Below, piece by piece: positions 1 to 12,094 of a stretch of 64,000 bases of DNA. The first letter of the stretch is position 1; each line of letters begins with the position of its first letter. The DNA is from Isoetes taiwanensis (Eukaryota > Streptophyta > Lycopodiopsida > Isoetales > Isoetaceae): contig JAJEKV010000003.1 of assembly GCA_021234155.1 (NCBI GenBank), positions 24,772,874-24,836,873 of the forward strand, in the 5' to 3' direction. The notes beneath the pieces were generated by a model that worked only from the letters and a program-made list of their open reading frames with translations, made no database searches and was not told the origin of the DNA. A program made the position numbers and the translations under genes.

Positions 1-385
1 GCAATGACGTTTCTGCCAAGTTTTACAATATATCCTGAGGTGGATTTCCTACTGTCTATGTCGCCTCCCCAGTCTGCATCAGAATACCCTTGTAATCTTA
101 ATTTGTCTTCTGTATCATCACACTTATATGTTAATCCTTCTTCTTGAGTGCCTTTTAAGTACCGTAAGATGCGTTTTGCAGCAAACCAGTGCACTTTGCC
201 TGGATTATTACAGAACCTACTTAGCAGATTGACACTAAAAGCAATGTCCGGCCTTGTGTTGTTAGACACATAAAGCAAGCATCCAATCAATTCCTGATAG
301 GGTATCTCTTCCATTTCAAGTCTTTCTTCTTCTGTTGTAGGACTTTCCCTCAATGACAGTTTTTGTCCTGGTACTAATGGTGTAT
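1..385 (-). pseudogene. copia RNase H and end of reverse transcriptase, partial
   Basis: The minus strand is open through this whole stretch. It reads the connection between reverse transcriptase and RNase H of copia elements: a YQELIGCLLYVSNNTRPDI segment, then RFCNNPGKVHW, KRILRYLKGT, and the RNase H opening GYSDADWGGD followed by SRKSTSGY. The DAD aspartate is the first catalytic residue of copia RNase H. The frame is shifted relative to the reverse transcriptase segment to its right, near 386. The C-terminal part lies outside the window. Confidence 0.85.
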
Positions 386-1740
386 TCACGATGTTTGATT
401 TTCCATGTGGAATCTTCTCAAAATATTACCAATATTGTTGCTTTGAGATAGCTTTAATAGCTTTTTCTTCCTGTCTCTTGTTACCTCCACTCCAAGGAAT
501 TGTCTAAGTTGCCCCAGATCTGTCATTTGAAACCTGTGTCTTAGGATCTCTTTGCAGAATTCCAGGATTTTGAGATCATTGGCTACTAAAATACAATCAT
601 CGACATAAAGGGCAAGGATGCAATACCCATTTCCACGCTTCAACACATATAAATTCCCATCATACTGAAACTTCGTGAATCCTTGTTCCGTAAGAAATGT
701 GTCCATGCAAAAGAACCATTGTCTTGGTGATTGGCTCAATCCGTATACTGCACGTTTCAATCTCCATACTTGATCTTTTCCATTATCAAATCCTGGAGCT
801 TGATGCATGTATATATTTTCTTCAAGCTTAGCATTTAGAAACGCTGTTTTAACATCCATGTGATGGACATCAAAATCCAGAGCATTTGCAATGGCCAACA
901 GGGTTCTGATACTTGTAAATTTGACCAATGGAGAAAAAGTTTCTTCAAAATCTTCGCCCTTCTTCTGAGAATAGCCCTTCGCAACTAATCTTGCCTTGTA
1001 CCTTTTTGAACCATCTGCTTCCTTTTTTATTCTAAATATCCACTTATTACCAACTATATTTTTAGCTTTTGGTTTATCCACAATTTCAAACGTACCTGTT
1101 TTCTCAAAAGATTGCATCTCGTCATTCATTGCCTTTTTCCATTTATCTGCTTCTGTACTATTTATAGCTTCTTCAAAGCTAGTTGGTACGTTTGGTTCCA
1201 ATATGGCCATGATGGACATGATGGACAGTGCCTTTTTTGTTCTCATGCTTTTTCCAGTTATAGCTCTACCATATTTCTGTGGATCTAATTTTATCATCTG
1301 TTGTAATTTCTCTACTTCCCCTTTTCGTTTCTTTTGTTTTTCAACCTCAATAGGTGCCTCATGACTTGGCTGGCCCATTTGCTCATATGTTTCTGTTTGT
1401 TGCTCCACTTGTGCATCGTCTATGGCTACATCAGCTTCATCTGGGCTTACGTCAAATTCATCTCCTGTACTTCTACTTTCTAGCTCATTTTCTTCATGAT
1501 CATCATTGTGATCATTATTGTCCTCTTCATCTGTTTCATCATCCATTTCTATGATTGTGGTTTTATCATCTCCCGATATAGCTTTGCTAACTTCTTCCTT
1601 TCTAGACCTGTCCTTATAAAATGTATATTCATCAAATTGAATGTCCATGCTTATAATTATCTTATGTGAGCCTGGAACATACATTCTATAGGCTTTAGAT
1701 TCTTCGTCGTACCCAACTAGATACGCTACTACAGCTCTGT
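386..1740 (-). pseudogene. copia reverse transcriptase
   Basis: An open segment of about 430 codons. Its first part is an acidic linker rich in D and E. The reverse transcriptase follows, with KWIFRIKKEADGS, ARLVAKGYSQ, DVHHMDVKTAFLNA and the catalytic box LYVDD, all typical of copia. The protein would copy the element RNA into DNA inside virus-like particles. The frame changes at a run of nine T (A on the coding strand) near 1746-1754, which separates it from integrase, and again near 386. No single reading frame covers pol, so I call it a pseudogene. Confidence 0.9.
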
Positions 1741-2654
1741 CATCTAATTTTTTTTTGCTTTTCCTTTGGTATATGAACGTATCCTAAGCATCCATATGCT
1801 TTCAACATTTTATAGTCAGGCTCATCATTTCGGTTATGCCATAACTGATCTGGCACATTCCCCTCCAAAGTGGCGGATGGCAATTTGTTTTGTATAAGAT
1901 ATGCTGTTTTTAAAGCTTCTTCCCAAAGTGAATTAGGTAACCCAGCATGCTTAAGCATTGCTCTAACAGCATTCATAACAGTCCTATTCTTTCTTTCTGC
2001 GACCCCGTTTTGTTGTGGTGAATACACACACGTCAATTGCCTCTTTATTCCCCTTTTTCGGCAGTATGTTTTAAATTCTCTTGATAAGAACTCTCCTCCT
2101 CTGTCACTTCTCAAACATTTCAGATTTTTTCCAGTTTGCTTTTCAACCTCACTGACATAGATTTTGAAAGCATCAAATGCTTGGAACTTAGACGACAAAC
2201 AATAACATTGTGCTCTTCTGCTATAATCGTCTATAAATGAAATAAAATACCTTTTTCCTGTTCTTCCCCTTATGTTTAGCGGTCCACAAATATCTGCATG
2301 AACTAGTTCCAAGATCTCACTTGCTCTCTTTGTAGTCTTGGGAAATGGTAGCCTAGTGATTTTCCCAAGTAAACATCCTTTACATAAGAACCTGTCAGTG
2401 TTACTGCACTTGTCATCTGAGCATTCAATCAATCCTTGTTTTTTCATAAACTTAATGTTATTAATATTTGCATGTGCCAATCTGTCATGCCACAGTTTAA
2501 TGTCAGAACACATAATTGCATTGGTGCTACTATTGGCACTTGAACATTTATTTGTGAACTGAAACAATTTCCCAACTCGTTGTGCAAAAAAACTTGATTT
2601 TATTTCCAAACAACACTTTACATCCAAGTTTCTCAAATACAAGCTTGAAGCCAA
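1740..2654 (-). pseudogene. copia integrase
   Basis: About 300 codons with the full set of integrase landmarks. There is an N-terminal HHCC zinc domain (LWHDRLAHANINNIKF, then a CKGCLLGK end). The catalytic core has D in VHADICGPL, D in LRSDRGGEF and E in NGVAERKNRTV, which is the DDE triad. It then runs into the copia GKMPDE-type region. The three catalytic residues are all present, so damage is by frameshift rather than active-site loss. It overlaps the protease segment in another frame at 2548-2654, which shows one more frameshift. Confidence 0.9.
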
Positions 2655-3072
2655 GATTTACTAGCTGGCTTACTGAAATCAAATTCTTGACTAATGTGGG
2701 GACACACAAAACATTTTCCACATTTACACGATTTCCATCAAGGTCGAACAGTTGCAGCAACCCATTGCCTTCCACTTCTTGCAAATCTCCGTTTCCTAAT
2801 TGAATGTGAGTGATGGATTTACTGGATTTAATGTCCTTGAGGATTTCCGCAGATCCGACTACGGTTCTTTCTGCTCCACTATCAACTACAAAGACATTAG
2901 CATCATAGTCAGCTTCATTCTTTGTGTCAAAATTAGAAAAGACTGAGCTGAACTTTACCTCCTCATCTAATTCCTTATCCGTTTCATATTCCTGCGCCAA
3001 ATTTACTCCAGATTTTCGTCCAGAGCCTCTTCCTCTATATGTCCCCTGCCTCTTCCCGTTGGAGTTGGACAC
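2548..3072 (-). pseudogene. copia protease
   Basis: About 170 codons containing the retroviral-type aspartic protease signature VVDSGAERTVVG (D-S-G), followed by KSITHIQLGNGDLQEVEGNG and the VENVLCVPTLVKNLISVSQL segment that marks copia protease domains. It would cut the Gag-Pol polyprotein. The N-terminal part overlaps the zinc-knuckle segment of gag in another frame, so there is a frameshift near 3010-3070. Confidence 0.88.
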
Positions 3073-3936
3073 TCAACAGCCATATGTCCTCTTCCTCCAC
3101 AAGTAAAACACCCCATATCTTTATTTGCCAATTTGGGGCAATTCCATTTCAGGTGACCCATTTCATGGCAATAGAAACACGGCCCTAATTCTGTCTTGTT
3201 TTTCTGACCACTCCGTGCAGACCTTCTTTGAACAAAACTGCCTTTTCCCTTGTCTCTACTTCCTGCATATAATACCTCTGTGTTCTCCTCATCATCCTCA
3301 TTTATAACTTTTTGTTGCTCCAATTCTGTTCTCACCATTCTCTCTGCATGGTCTTTATCCTTTGCTACATTCTGAACTAGAACAGACAAATTTTCATACC
3401 TTGAAACCGCTCTTGCAATAGCATTTATCTGTGCTTGTTCATTCATGGCAGCTCCTGCTGCTTCCAGATCTGCAAAATAACATCCATCTTTCCAAAAAAT
3501 TCCCCTATGTCCTGAGTTTCTTCATATTTCATTTGTCTCAGTTCCTTCTCTAAAATATCTAGCTGGGAAGAGGACTTCACCTCATATTTATCTATTAAAT
3601 AGTCCCACATCTGTTTTGGACTCAGTTTCCTTAACTTAAGTAGAATGCTCGGTGCAACTTTACTAGTAAAATGATACCTTTTGCTCGAATAGTTTTTGCA
3701 TCAATTGATTCAGAAATGTCAACGGTACCTTTACCAGAAGATCCTGCAGATGATTTATCTCCTTCGATCTTCACTTTTGCAGTTTCTGTTGCAGTATCTT
3801 CTCCTGAATGAACCAATTCCCACAATCCTTCTTCCTGCAAAATGTTCTGAATTTTTTCCTTCCAAATCTGGAAGCCAGATCCTCCCTTATATACTTCAAC
3901 TCCACTAAGCAACGATGCTCCAAATCTGGTTGACAT
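3003..3936 (-). pseudogene. copia gag with two zinc knuckles
   Basis: The N-terminal part (3631-3936) starts at an ATG 10 bases after the primer-binding site and reads VEVYKGGSGFQIWKEKIQNI, the typical copia gag opening (W..K....L). The C-terminal part (3003-3446) has two CX2CX4HX4C knuckles, CFYCHEMGHLKWNC and CFTCGGRGHMAVEC, which bind RNA. The segment between 3446 and 3631 is not open in either frame, so gag is broken at least twice. The very short leader between the priming site and ATG is normal for copia. Confidence 0.85.
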
Positions 3937-3945
3937 ATCAACGAT

Positions 3946-3957
3946 GCTCTGATACCA
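3946..3957 (-). other. primer-binding site, initiator tRNA-Met
   Basis: The minus strand reads TGGTATCAGAGC, the classic plant copia priming site complementary to the 3' end of initiator tRNA-Met. It sits one base from the LTR end at 3959. Confidence 0.92.
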
Positions 3958-3958
3958 C

Positions 3959-4448
3959 TGTTAGTAAAGAAAAATTGCACAAGCTAGATATTCCTTGGGC
4001 ACCGTCAATTTTCTTTTTGTTTCAACCTTAATGGTCAAATGACAATTGAGTGCACTGTTCACTCAGTGCACTATAGCAGCATGTAATAAAAAAAATTTCC
4101 AATGGTCGGATTACCTGTAGCGGCACTTATCTGACTTATCCGATAGCCCAAGCATTCGGCCTTAAGAAAAACCTTGCCGATTCACATCTCCCATATCCGA
4201 TCTTGCTTTTTTAAGCATCGGATCCTACCGATCCGCTCTAATTCAAAAAACCAGGTTTGTGTTATCCGCTTCCTTTTCTCCTTTTCTTACCATAGGTTTT
4301 TGAACCATACAAATAACCATTGAACCATAGAAATTTGCCATGACCATTCTTAATTCCAACAAGGAAGAACCAGGAAGCCAGAGGCAGCTCGTCAGGAACA
4401 AGTATGTCGAGTAGACTCCAGTTGAGTTGCACATTGTGTCCTAGTAGA
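3959..4448 (-). repeat. copia 5' LTR, outer end not resolved
   Basis: The LTR starts (plus strand) TGTTAGTAAAG directly next to the priming site. Only one LTR lies in the window, so its length cannot be measured. It contains short palindromic stretches such as GAGTGCACTGTTCACTCAG at about 4053 and several copies of CCGAT/ATCGG words (4135-4240), possible regulatory sites. The TRIM at 4449 may be inserted inside it or just outside it. Confidence 0.6.
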
Positions 4449-4901
4449 TGTAACGGGCCCATGGTAGACCGCTCGAGTATTCGAACCTTGAATGAGCCTG
4501 TGGGGCGTTCCCGAGACACCGGCATAAATGGGTAGAAGCGACTACTCATAAACGTCTAGACGGTTTTGCCCAGTTGGTTAAGGGCATGTCGGTCAGGCCC
4601 GTCACAGTTGGTATCAGAGCAGGTCTCGAGTTTGAGTCTCCATGGGTGCCTATATGCATGGGTAATTTGCAAAGGCTTGGTAATCATTGTGGCATGGTAT
4701 AGCTTGGATGCTCGAGGACGAGCATAGCTCTAGTGGGAGAGACTGTAACGGGCCCATGGTAGACCGCTCGAGTATTCGAACCTTGAATGAGCCTGTGGGG
4801 CGTTCCCGAGACACCGGCATAAATGGGTAGAAGCGACTACTCATAAACGTCTAGACGGTTTTGCCCAGTTGGTTAAGGGCATGTCGGTCAGGCCCGTCAC
4901 A
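4449..4901 (+). mobile_element. TRIM (terminal-repeat retrotransposon in miniature)
   Basis: Two 158-bp direct repeats (4449-4606 and 4744-4901) start TGTAACGGGC and end CCCGTCACA (TG...CA). By eye they are identical. Between them are only 137 bp: a TGGTATCAGAGC priming site two bases after the first repeat, and a purine tract GTGGGAGAGAC just before the second. The element is flanked by the 5-bp duplication GTAGA (4444-4448 and 4902-4906). It has no coding capacity and must be mobilised by another element. Identical LTRs point to a recent insertion. Confidence 0.95.
4609..4620 (+). other. primer-binding site of the TRIM
   Basis: TGGTATCAGAGC, complementary to initiator tRNA-Met, two bases downstream of the TRIM 5' LTR. 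Confidence 0.93.
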
Positions 4902-6003
4902 GTAGAGCTATTCTAGAACCTATAGTTTTGAGCATGAACTCTAATCAATGAACCCTAACTGTAAGTTAGATGCATGTGATTAGGATTAATTATTATTCTT
5001 GTTATTCATCATCTTATATTGATATATGGCATTGATCCCATGTTTGCACCTCCTGTGTATTGGGAACAAGGTAGAGACCTAGTAGCCATTATTTAGATGA
5101 TGCTCCATATTAGACTCATTAGTTCCCATTATTATGCGGCTTTTGCATAAGTCCACCTGGCTACGGAGGTTATAGAGTGACTGAGCACTACACAATGGGG
5201 TCAGTGGCAAAGTAGAGAGAGGTCCTTCCTGAGTGCAGCTACTGGGAATCCATAGTGGGCTAGGATTATAATCAATCACTTCGTGTGGGTTGGGTATGAA
5301 ACTAACACTTCCTAGGTCAATGATATCGCCTTGACTCTAGAGAGCTATAGGTGTCGGTCTGACGATTTTTTTGGGAGGTTCGGTCGGGTACAGACGTGTC
5401 ATCACAATCCTCTAACAGCCCATGGAGCCACTGCATGGGGGAGATGCAGCCCTTTCTACCTCATTGGACCGAGGAGATGCAACCTAGAATAGTCTCGTTG
5501 GGTGATAACATGAGATTACATCTCCGGCAGGTTACAGTCATGACAGAGCCTGATTTAGCCTATCTACAAAATATGCACAGGAAGGGTGGATGGAGTGGTC
5601 AACCCTAACCATTTCTTTTTGCCAGTCCAAGTCGTTGCCATGACTTGGTCTGTTCTATATGGAGATCCCAGTCATTAGTCGATTCCTCTTTGAGTCTGAG
5701 CCATGGTAGGAGCCTATTTGATGTTCATGATGTATTACGATTGGATGGATTATCACTACCCTTCAAGATAGTATTGCTGCTATGTTATTGCTAATACTTA
5801 TGTTTATATGTTGTGCTTCTGCTGATGTAGGAGCCCATAGAGGACGTGACTGAATGGCACCTCCATGTCCTCTGCTCGTCTGTCTGGCCATCCCAGACAC
5901 GAGTTAGATGGAGGGCCCATACGACGGGTAGTCATTGGATGAGGACGGTCCTTCGGTGAATATGGGGGGCTGCCTTATTATATAGCATAAGGAGCATTAC
6001 AAC
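4902..6003. other. intergenic; possible LTR ending near 6001
   Basis: No convincing coding sequence. The stretch ends in GGAGCATTACA followed by a GGTATCAGAGC priming motif, so its right part may be a plus-strand LTR. I could not find a second copy in the window. Confidence 0.35.
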
Positions 6004-6014
6004 GGTATCAGAGC
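6004..6014 (+). other. possible primer-binding site (tRNA-Met type)
   Basis: GGTATCAGAGC preceded by a CA-ending sequence, in the spacing expected for an LTR retrotransposon. It lacks the leading T of the usual motif. No gag or pol follows, so the element would be a remnant. Confidence 0.5.
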
Positions 6015-7892
6015 AATGATTTTGGTTGAACAAGATCAAGCACTAGCCATTATCCTAAGTAGCTAACTGGTACGGTAGAAAATTTGGGGGTAAATCCCAA
6101 ATATGGCCCTTAGGCAAGTGGAAGAATTTTTTTCCACCGTTAGGTCGTTAGCATTGGATAATAAAGATAGAGTCAAAAGAAACCTTTAACTTTGAGTTCA
6201 AAATTGTTCATGAGCCCCATTTGACAAGTGAAATTGAATGAGGAATCACTCAATACGAAGCTTGCAAAGAAAATGACTTGAGATGGCCAATAGTTGGCCC
6301 AAAAGAAATAGGAAAATGTTGAAAGGTAGTTAAGTAATTGGAGAAAGTATTTACAGTAATAATCCATAGCTATAGTACATTCACACATAAGAAAGCTTAT
6401 TGCTAAAAATCTATGGAATTATCCCTATTCTTTAGAACTTCCCAGATTGTATCCTCGAGCCTTCCTCTATTTGTGTAAGGCTGACTGAATTAGCAGATTC
6501 CAATCGAAAAGCACCCCAAGCAGGACGTAAACTCTAGTAGCTCGTATACGTCGAATAATATCTCGACCTTATGGTAGACTAAGCCCTCAATGCTTTGGGA
6601 AATCTTCTGAGAAATGGGAATCGACATCCATGGCATCTTCACAAGAAGTAGAAGTGGTCCAAGAGGAGTCCATGAGGTCAAAGAAAAAGTGGAATTACCA
6701 TACCCAACATGGCCAAAGATGAAGAACTGCAGTGGTGGATCGCATACAACTTAAGTATTGTCAGCACACCATCCCCAAATTCATTAAGGGTAGGAGGCTC
6801 AGATCAAGACTCAAGAAGCCACCTCCTCGACCCAAATCACGAAAGCGAGTTTGCCACGGCCCAAACTCAAAGCACAACTGGGGTTTTCAAGAGATACGAC
6901 AATTTTCGACAGCAGACAAACCTTTTGATTTAAAGAGAGCCCTTCGACAGGTTGGTTTGATTGGTAATTGAGGAGTACAAGACTGATTTAAGGACGGTTC
7001 CAATGATGCCGCGATGCTGCCAAGAAGCATCTGAGCGGTGATTCCCAAAGAAGAAAATTGGCGACATCAAGCAATTAGGGGTAAAACGTTATAGCTATGA
7101 GTTATACCATTTATAAGTTGTACATTGACCTATCTATAATTATGGTAGTTATGCTTGTAATTTGTCCTAATTATAAATTGTATGATGTGCTAATTAGCAC
7201 AATAGTTTATCTCAGTAACTTATAGCTGTAAATTGTAATTTTGTTGTAATTGTATTGTGTTAGTGATAGATTTTGAGAGTCCCACTTAGTAACTATATGG
7301 AGTATCTTTTAGCAGTTTGTTAGACAATCGGGACAGTTTTGAAGGTTCTATAACGCTTTCTAGGACGAAATAAGTTAGTAGATAGATTGTTACACATCTT
7401 TCCATGCTAGTTAGCAGTTTATAGATACTAAAATCTAAATCTAGAGCAAAAGAGTTAAAAAGTCACTCAGTCCACGCCAATGGTCTGTTCGAAACTTTCG
7501 AAGGAGCCATCTGCATGAAGTAAATGACTTCGTGCAGTTTTGGAATAGATAGGCATCAATTTTGGCCAAAATATTTTGCAAAATGTGTGTCCAGCCAAGT
7601 TAAGATACCATCTGACAACGTATAACAGAGGCAATTTGTTCATCGAAGGCACAAATGGCCTAAAGTCACTCATTCCATGCCAATGGGCTATTGGGAACTT
7701 CTGGAGGAGCCGTTCGTACATTGTAAGTGACTTCCAAGTTGTTACTCTAAAACTCCAAAAATAAAAGGGAGACGTGCTCTACTATATTCCTACCCATGTT
7801 CATAGGGTGATATACTATCTTATAAGAACCCAATACAAATTCGCAAGCCATTTCAATCGCATCTTAAAAATATTTTCTTGGTAGCAGGAATC
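6015..7892. other. no recognisable gene; one imperfect direct repeat
   Basis: Short frames occur but none shows a known domain. An imperfect direct repeat of about 85 bp is present at 7457-7545 and 7661-7750. Both copies contain AGTCACTC, CCAATGG and GGAGCC in the same order. Confidence 0.5.
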
Positions 7893-7999
7893 TGTTATAG
7901 CACAAGCTTGGGGGTGTGGCTCAGAGAACTTGCAGAAGTGATACAAATGCAATCCTAGATATATAGTCATAGATGATTCAAATTAGCTAGAGATCGTTC

Positions 8000-10040
8000 C
8001 TTTTCCAAAAGGCCCCCACGATGACGCCCCCACGATGACGCCCCCACGATGACGAGTCGAAGGAAGCACCCTGGCATGCCAACGAGAACGGCAACAAGGC
8101 GATGACAAAACAAACCACGTTAATACGTACAATGCACATATGATATGAATGCAAATCACGGACTTATGTCCGCGGATAGTTGTCTTATTTGAATATAGAT
8201 TACGGACCGAAGTTTGTGAATGTGGCCACGGACTGAAGTCCATGAATGTGGCTATGATTCCCTCCGAACCTGTGGCCAATATATCTAGATGGAGATAAGT
8301 CAACAAAGGAAGCCTTCAACATGGATCCCCAAAAAGAAAAAACAAGAACGATAAATAAGAAGGAAAAATAACAAGGAACTGAGAGAATAAGGCAAAGAGG
8401 AAAAAACCTACGCATAGGAATGTAAAAATGCATAGATATAAAGATCGGACGAGAAACATGGCGAGGTTGAGTAGAGTCGCACACCACGTAGCGAGCGTGA
8501 GAAGACGAGGACCGCCAGCAGCCGTCACGCCAATTGAGGGCAAGGGGCTCCGAGATGCGCAAAAAAGCGGCAAAGGAAAATACGACGAGAGCAGCGCGGG
8601 CCAGAGAGGGAAAAGAAACCTCGGGATGTGCGAAGTGGAGAACAAAAGAGCGTACATGCTGAGGCACGAGAGGAAACAAGGTACGAGGGGGGCGAGCCCG
8701 ACGAGAGGTAGACTGACGAGCCAAAGAGGGTAAAGGTAAAATGGCGGGAGAGGGAAGTTGAAAATTTGATGAAATTCACGATGACGACGAGAACCAGCAG
8801 CACGAGCGAGCCGTGGGGGGAGAAAGCGAAGCGGAGGGAGAAGAGCTGGAAGTGTCCGCAATAGACGGCATCAGCTCAGTGACCTGAAAAAAGGAAGGAC
8901 ATTAGAGAACAAAAACAATGGAAAGAAAAGCACGCCAGCTACAAGATGAAGAAAAAGGTCGCCTCCATAAAACAAGTCCTCCACGATGACGAGTCGAAGA
9001 AGACACCCCAGCAGGCGAACGAGAAGGACAACAACGAGAAGAAAAGAAAACCATGTTAATGCAGACAAGGTAAAAATGCAGCCGGTAGCAAGACAAGGCT
9101 CCAAGGAGGAATAAGATAAAGAAGAAAACTTATCCTAGGAAAGTGTGGAAGCGGCATACACTGGGCATAGGGCAGACAAAATACGCCGCAGAGACAATAA
9201 CAGGAAAAATGAAAACCCAGGAAATGTCCTGTATGCATAAAATGGGAAAACAACATGAGAAGAAAAACAAGCGAGGAGATACATAGGGTGAATAAAATGA
9301 GGCCCACATATATACAATCCCGCTAGAGATCAAGAACACGGAATAATGATCAAGAACCAAAGCAATAAGATGAAGAAGAAGAAACTAGGCATCGTAATGT
9401 GTAAAATGCATAAATGTAAAAACAGACAAAGTGCAACCGAGCACAAAGGCGGCAAGAAATCCTAAACGACATAGGTGACAGCATCAAACACACAATCCAG
9501 GGAATAAAAAGAAATGAAACCACAGTAATACAGGGTACCACCCATGAGAAAACCATAGGAATATATACACAACCAAATTAAGAACCCGATTACAAAATCC
9601 CCTAGTGATCGACATCCAAGAGAAAAACACAATTGCAAAAGAGAAAAATCCGAAACCACCATGGGAAAACGTAAAATTTATAAGATCAGGCGACATATAA
9701 ATAGTTGCATCGACATCCAAAAGAAAAACACAATTGCAAAAGAGAAAAAATCCGAAACCACCACGGGAAAACATAAAATTTATAAGATCATGCGACATAG
9801 AAAGCAACCTCATGGCAACTAAAACCAAAATGGAAAAAGGAACAGATGAAAAGATATACACAACCCAATCGAGAAACCCCATTACAAAATCTCCTAGCGG
9901 CATCAACATCCGATAGAAAACACAAGTGCAAAGGAAAAAATCGGAAACAACCATAGGAAAACACAAAATTGATAAGATCAGGCTACGTATAAATGAAGCA
10001 CCTGGGCAACCAAAACGAAAAAGGTAAAAAGGAACATACA
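8000..10040. repeat. purine-rich non-coding repeat field
   Basis: Plus-strand purine-rich sequence with internal copies. A word block CGATGACGAGTCGAAG...AACGAGAA...GTTAAT occurs at 8047-8135 and 8975-9060. A block of up to about 190 bp (CATCGACATCC...GAAACCACC...TTATAAGATCA...GCGACATA) occurs at 9567-9708, 9709-9805 and 9890-9995. CCCCCACGATGACG occurs three times at 8013-8055. Long minus-strand frames here are hydrophobic reads of the complementary pyrimidine-rich strand and show no domain. Confidence 0.55.
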
Positions 10041-12080
10041 ACCGTGATAAAGGAGGCATAAAGGCAAAGTACTCGGAAGTATTCCACAGGCCAGTCAATG
10101 TCCGCCCGTGCAACTGTGTAAAGGCATTGCCAAATTACCGGATGCAATGCATCTGGGATCACGATGTATAAAGGTGGTGAGCAGTCAACGCCATCCCCGG
10201 AGGTGCAAAAAAGGGGTCCTCTTCTAATGGACGAGCCAAGGACAAATCAAAGTGCAATTAAACTAAGACTGAGGAGCCATCTATGGCAAGGAAAAATGCC
10301 GCAAAAATAACACCGCATTAGCGCAAAAACAACGTCAACCACACCAAGGATCAAACCCAAATGACGTATAATGATAAGATAAACTGCAATTAAATGCCCA
10401 CCGAATGGAAAACCAGGCATAAGTCCAGATGCAAAAATTGATATCGAGGACATGCATAGAAGAAATGCGGTCTAAAATCAACTCGACGTATTGATCAAGG
10501 CGAAGAAACCCATAGAAATATGCGAATGAGCAAGCAAAACAACGTGTAGAAAAACGAATGTGTGTAAGTATCCAATGAGACGTAAAGTATAAGAGCAACA
10601 ACTAATATCACAATGAAAATAATTATTCAAAGATTAATATGAGGACCAAAATAAGCTAATATGGGTAAACACCAGATAAGAAATCAAGTATACCATTTCC
10701 CAGATTAGCATGCCACAAATGACCAAACGCACTGTATAAGTCAAAAACAATTTATACTTGCAAAAAGACATCGCATAGAAAACACACTGCAAATTACTAA
10801 TTAAAAACCATGCCAAAGCACCATACATAAGAGTAAATGTACTCCGAAAATCCCAAATAATGCTAGAAGCACAAATAACGAGGCAATCACTCCATGGATG
10901 CCCAGAAACGAGAATAAATTGCCTAGGGACATGCACAAGAATAATCCTATAAAAACGATAGTTGGAAGAAATGCTACAACAGGACTTTGACGTAGAAAAT
11001 GATCGAACAAAAAACTGTCGACATACCCTTAGGCAAAAACTCCGACATAGGTTCCCTTGTTTTTTTCGACTTTACCTTTAGTTTTTTCCTCCCGTGCCCC
11101 GTCTACTCTTTCGGCTTACTTCGCCATGTTCCGGGTGCTGCTGTTCTCCACCCTATTGGGGTGATGCTCTTTTTTTCTGCTATATGTTGAATTTTCTCTA
11201 ACCATTCACGGGTGTTTTTTCGAGTTCTTTGTGTTGCTTGCAGGTTTTGCGCCCTCGGCTTATAGTTAAGGAAGTTCTTTGGTAGTCGGCCGGTTTTGTG
11301 TCTCTTGCGAGTCCTTTCCCAGAATTTCTTATTTTTTTGTTTTGCAGATGGTGAAGCAGATGAATGAAATTTGTTAGGGCAGCGCACCTCTTTTTTTTTT
11401 TTTTTTTCCTTGTTCTTAGCCTCCAGCTTGCCTCCAGCTTAGCCTCCAGCTTGCCTCCATCTTCTTACCATATGACTGCAAGCCTCCGGGCTTTTTTGTT
11501 GTGAATAGTTGAAGCCTCCGGGCATTTAAATTTACAAAATGATGTTTTGATAAGCCATACGGCCATAAAAATTTTTGAATGTAAAAAGTTTTTGCTTCTA
11601 ATTCCATTTGAATACCTAACTTGTTTTTTTACTGTACATGTGTTACTGTACATGTGTTTTTTTACTGTACTGTGTTATGGTGTTTGTGTTTAGATACCTC
11701 TAATACAAGAAGTCTTTGACTACTTTTCACAACAGATTCCTTTAAAAATCTATTGCTGTTTAAATTATAGCAAAAATGAGTCTTGAAACTCTTTAAGTAG
11801 TAGAAGAACTCTTTGACTAGTTATCCATTTGATGACCATTTTTTAAGAAAATATGATATGTGACATTCTTATATGCAAACATTCATAAAATTTATGAACA
11901 TTGAAGGTCAAAGCCATCCTTGTTTAAAGAGGATTTGCTTGGTGTGATCCTTGCGTAAAAAAGTAAATAGAAACACAAATATTGAACTTACAACTTAGCG
12001 TAAAGAAATAGTATTTTAATAAACCAACACTTTACATACTAACACTTTACACTTTAAATATGATATTTCTTTCTTTCCTT
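10041..12080. other. no gene seen; AT-rich, low complexity
   Basis: Nothing codes convincingly. There is a short tandem block at 11418-11460, where GCCTCCAGCTT/GCCTCCATCTT recurs four times, and a T run at 11391-11408. Confidence 0.5.
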
Positions 12081-12094
12081 TTACTTGAAAGCTA

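Larger units (their letters stand above)
1..4448 (-). mobile_element. Ty1/copia LTR retrotransposon, 5' part, decayed
   Basis: Reading on the minus strand from right to left: LTR, primer-binding site, gag with two zinc knuckles, protease, integrase, reverse transcriptase, RNase H. The order PR-IN-RT-RH, with integrase before reverse transcriptase, defines the copia superfamily. The window starts inside RNase H, so the 3' LTR is outside. Several frameshifts separate the open segments, so this copy is dead. The right end of the LTR cannot be placed because the partner LTR is not visible; 4448 is simply where a TRIM element is inserted. Confidence 0.9.

Noticed and set aside
4571-4640. A tRNA gene spanning the TRIM LTR end
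   Set aside because: Box A-like and box B-like words are present, but no acceptor stem or anticodon arm can be drawn.
8200-11010. Many hydrophobic minus-strand frames of 60-210 codons
   Set aside because: They overlap each other in several frames over purine-rich repeats; composition alone explains the Phe/Leu/Ser-rich reads.
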